From Lamellibrachia columna (taxonomy: Eukaryota; Annelida; Polychaeta; Sabellida; Siboglinidae): a DNA stretch of 64,000 nucleotides. The stretch spans positions 42,068,599-42,132,598 of the forward strand of contig OY759263.1 of NCBI GenBank assembly GCA_963662155.1, in the 5' to 3' direction. Numbering within the stretch: position 1 is the stretch's first letter; the number at the start of each line of letters is the position of its first letter. Below are positions 63,401 through 64,000 of this stretch, piece by piece. A program made the translations under genes and the position numbers. The notes under the pieces are model-generated. The model ran no database searches. It was not told the DNA's origin and saw only the letters and a list, made by a program, of their open reading frames with translations.

Positions 63401-63699
63401 ACATAGAGTTGTCCAAGCTCCTAGTGCTACTGATTGTTGGTTTCTGATGTTATATCGTAGCAGTTGTCAGCTCCTCACTTTATCAAAGCTGTCTGAAATT
63501 GTTCTCTTTCTACTATTTTATTCAAATATATTGCTTGGACCAACAAGTTGTCACCTACCCTCTCTGTGCCATGGGGTTGCCGTAGGGGTGCTGCTGGGGG
63601 TGGTGCATGTCTCCTGGTCCAGGTCCACCCCAGCTGCCATGCATGGGGGGACCTGCTGGCATCGGCATGGGCATGTCATAGTGTGGGTAGTTGTCATCC
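39471..63699 (-). CDS. SRRT: Serrate RNA effector molecule (ARS2), 3' 19 exons; 5' end outside window
   Basis: Exons in transcript order: 63559-63699, 62626-62808, 60001-60170, 57567-57717, 56209-56323, 55434-55535, 54823-54952, 54537-54635, 53900-54051, 53004-53144, 51831-52022, 51111-51204, 49950-50023, 49205-49358, 48528-48636, 46716-46869, 46259-46448, 40147-40228, 39471-39543. All phases agree, giving 834 codons before the stop; human SRRT has about 876, so roughly the first 80-100 residues lie past 64000. ARS2 bridges the nuclear cap-binding complex to RNA processing, export and decay, and aids pri-miRNA processing. Visible blocks: the N-terminal domain ([25 protein letters not shown]), an acidic/lysine-rich linker, the RRM-like region ([26 protein letters not shown]), [20 protein letters not shown], the zinc-finger region ([20 protein letters not shown]), a Gly/Pro/Met-rich segment and the conserved C-terminus ([13 protein letters not shown]). 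All introns are GT-AG except 46870-48527. Confidence 0.92.
39544..40146 (-). other. SRRT last intron
   Basis: AT-rich, with repeated caaactcctagccat-like motifs at 39830-39900. No other feature. Confidence 0.5.
40229..41799 (-). other. SRRT largest intron, left part
   Basis: A dispersed repeat at 40355-40650 has the core ttttaacaaaggtatgcact and is related to copies at 46540-46670, 49440-49620 and 57840-58020. An open stretch at 41300-41563 resembles no protein I know. Confidence 0.45.
41800..42524. mobile_element. MITE-like element, about 725 bp, in the SRRT large intron
   Basis: Inverted ends: gccagtgtgagatagtgaaa at the left and, reversed, gccagtgtggtatagaaaaa at the right (42505-42524). 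Both ends are followed by inverted tatagaaaagtgacccc-type subrepeats. The interior is AT-rich and has no ORF. Confidence 0.6.
42525..43179 (-). other. SRRT largest intron, segment before the satellite
   Basis: Mixed sequence, GC-richer at 42640-42960. No gene, RNA or clear repeat recognised. Confidence 0.4.
43180..45302. repeat. 40-bp satellite array with 240-bp higher-order repeat
   Basis: About 53 copies of a 40-bp monomer joining ttctaacttactgacc, gccctattgt and ataaactatatctg. From about 43841 to 44571 the array repeats as blocks of six monomers (240 bp): the blocks starting at 43861, 44101 and 44341 read identically. Outside this stretch the monomers are more mixed. One irregular monomer near 44840 shifts the register by one base. 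Confidence 0.97.
45511..45634. repeat. About 20-bp minisatellite
   Basis: Six to seven copies of accctgtgtgttatacaccc-type units, with ttcc variants. Confidence 0.85.
45635..46258 (-). other. SRRT largest intron, right part
   Basis: AT-rich. On the minus strand, 45991-45999 is a possible 9-nt microexon (see findings). Nothing else recognised. Confidence 0.4.
46930..47585 (+). mobile_element. TTAA-flanked TIR element, deletion derivative
   Basis: TTAA (46930-46933) precedes the TIR ggtagctggggcggcta. The next 300 bp match, reversed, the right part of the element at 58188-59504 (cataacatgccagg, ttggcaccagaaataatcac). The following 350 bp match, reversed, its left part (caacttttgcttaattcatt, tacatatatgtatgtcatt). 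The far TIR is missing. It lies inside the U12 intron, 42 bp from the branch site. Confidence 0.65.
47590..48527 (-). other. SRRT U12 intron, remainder
   Basis: A pyrimidine-rich plus-strand stretch at 47850-48200 is open in two frames but I recognise no protein. Short acatgtctgtc repeats occur at 48475-48505. Confidence 0.4.
49359..49949 (-). other. SRRT intron with dispersed repeat
   Basis: Positions 49440-49620 hold a copy of the dispersed repeat, here in the form cggtttaataagagtgcaaa. An AT microsatellite is at 49725-49746. No gene. Confidence 0.45.
50100..50290 (-). mobile_element. CR1-like LINE 3' end fragment
   Basis: Matches the 3' end and 3' UTR of the CR1-like element at 23.2 kb. 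Shared blocks in order: aggaagccagtggcttatca, gagtcca, ttcatcta, and gttttTaaacatatt (the codons of NMFKNK). It shows that the 3' UTR boundary near 23186 belongs to the LINE. Confidence 0.65.
50478..50625 (+). mobile_element. Pogo/Tigger-like terminal sequence
   Basis: After a TA dinucleotide, cagtgcaacacgcttataat and gaacacgg are followed by several acggatataacgaattcac repeats, like the ends of pogo/Tigger elements. No opposite end was found, and the following sequence to 51060 has no clear transposase. Confidence 0.4.
51205..51830 (-). other. SRRT intron
   Basis: No gene or named repeat recognised; an internal purine-rich stretch lies near 51410-51490. Confidence 0.4.
52023..53003 (-). other. 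SRRT intron
   Basis: AT-rich, no feature recognised apart from splice sites (gtaagt donor at 53003 side and catcag acceptor). Confidence 0.5.
53573..53887. repeat. Inverted minisatellite pair (28-bp unit)
   Basis: Four direct copies of tttgggaatgtgtagggatg plus ttcagtac (53573-53684) are followed by a 16-bp spacer and about six to seven inverted copies (53701-53887). The array ends 12 bp from the donor of the SRRT exon at 53900-54051, so the nascent transcript could fold into a hairpin of more than 110 bp. Confidence 0.95.
55040..55245 (+). repeat. SINE-like fragment with gtctttc core
   Basis: Contains gtctttcagatgagacactg, then ccttctatctggtgtctatg and aaaaagatcccatacaatgg. This order is familiar from widespread invertebrate SINE-like repeats, and the first block is shared with 23136-23155. 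Confidence 0.45.
55246..55323. repeat. (ATGT)n microsatellite
   Basis: About nineteen uninterrupted tetranucleotides. Confidence 0.97.
56324..57566 (-). other. SRRT intron
   Basis: AT-rich. Short inverted motifs (tctgggactcgg / agtcccagagtt) at 56630-56695. No gene. Confidence 0.45.
57840..58025. repeat. Dispersed repeat copy
   Basis: Core cacaagttacccgatctaat then ttttaacaaaagtatgcact and taataaaccgactg. Related copies: 40440-40640, 46540-46670, 49440-49620 and, weakly, 62930-63120 and 29860-29960. Confidence 0.55.
58188..59504. mobile_element. TTAA-flanked TIR element, complete copy
   Basis: TTAA at 58188-58191 and 59501-59504. TIRs ggtggctggggtggcta (58192-58208) and the inverse of ggtagctgggacggcta (59484-59500) agree at 14 of 17 positions. 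TTAA duplication is the mark of piggyBac-like insertion. No transposase is present, so it is a MITE-like derivative. It has an internal duplicated segment (gttttgagaaaatgccca at 58408 and again near 58568). Confidence 0.7.
59510..59890 (+). mobile_element. Fragment of the TTAA element family
   Basis: 59640-59870 matches 47360-47580 in order: tttgggggttttctcaaaat, tattaatctggagtatt, tgtgaagaaatggtt, ctcaattcaaaacaagcat. The end, aataaccacctcagctt, is a decayed TIR. Confidence 0.6.
60171..62625 (-). other. SRRT intron
   Basis: No gene recognised. Moderately GC-rich at 60560-60960 without a coherent reading frame. A run of nine G is at 61889-61897. Confidence 0.4.
63276..63410. repeat. 23-bp minisatellite in an SRRT intron
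   Basis: Six copies of aggtaaagaggacatacaaa plus ctg, almost identical. Confidence 0.95.
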
Positions 63700-63711
63700 C
63701 TGAAACAGGTA

Positions 63712-63912
63712 AGTTCTTATGTATCCAGTCCTTAGGACTGCTCAAAGTGCTTTACATTTCACCCCCTGGCAAACCTTTTCCGTCAGACACCAATTCGATT
63801 TCTCTGTAAAACATTCAGCAACTCTGCAATTACTGCGCAAAGACTACTCATTCATTTACATTCACCACTGCCTAAAGCCAGGTGCTCATTTATACAGCTG
63901 AGTGAACTGTTT
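63712..63912 (-). mobile_element. tRNA-derived SINE, family A, partial
   Basis: Minus-strand copy lacking the tRNA head: ccttaggactgctcaaagtg, tttcaccccctggca, gcaattactgcg-like block, gccaggtgctcatttataca, ctgagtgaactg. It lies just upstream (transcript sense) of SRRT exon 63559-63699. Confidence 0.75.
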
Positions 63913-64000
63913 AGTCACAACTAATAGTAGCATTCTACCATCAATGCCGTAATGTCATCAATGTCAATTATTCTACGTCTTAATGCAAAACAAAATATAT

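Overview
This is a eukaryotic, animal-type window. Its genes are split by GT-AG introns, most of the DNA is AT-rich and full of non-LTR retrotransposons, tRNA-derived SINEs, TIR elements and satellites, and the conserved genes are typical of Bilateria. The species cannot be named from the sequence; an invertebrate (lophotrochozoan or invertebrate deuterostome) is a reasonable guess and no more than that.

Layout. 1-7 kb holds a degraded LINE (about 1.0-3.5 kb) and a 3.2 kb MULE-like DNA transposon (3680-6892) with TIRs, an 8-bp target-site duplication and a broken transposase. 7.2-17.6 kb (+) is a complete six-exon short-chain dehydrogenase of the SDR16C (retinol dehydrogenase, RDHE2-like) family, 315 aa. 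Its introns carry a second TIR element, a perfect 43-bp hairpin, a minisatellite and a SINE. 20.19-21.01 kb (-) is a single-exon DHHC palmitoyltransferase. 21.7-25.8 kb is a repeat cluster: a SINE, two fold-back elements, a tRNA-like SINE and a CR1-like LINE lacking its RT core. 27.16-36.99 kb (+) is a complete six-exon PRDM15 orthologue (1592 aa: CCHC knuckle, PR domain, 21 zinc fingers). 39.47-63.70 kb (-) is the 3' 19 exons (834 codons) of SRRT/ARS2, whose 5' end lies beyond the right edge. One SRRT intron is a U12-type AT-AC intron with an exact branch-point motif, and the largest intron holds a 2.1 kb 40-bp satellite with a 240-bp higher-order repeat.

The four host genes have unrelated roles: retinoid/lipid oxidoreduction, protein S-acylation, transcription control, and cap-binding-complex RNA processing. 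They are neighbours, not an operon or pathway. Exon boundaries were set by eye from splice signals, reading phase and remembered family sequence. The SDR and PRDM15 models, and the SRRT model within the window, each close with consistent phase throughout, which supports them strongly.
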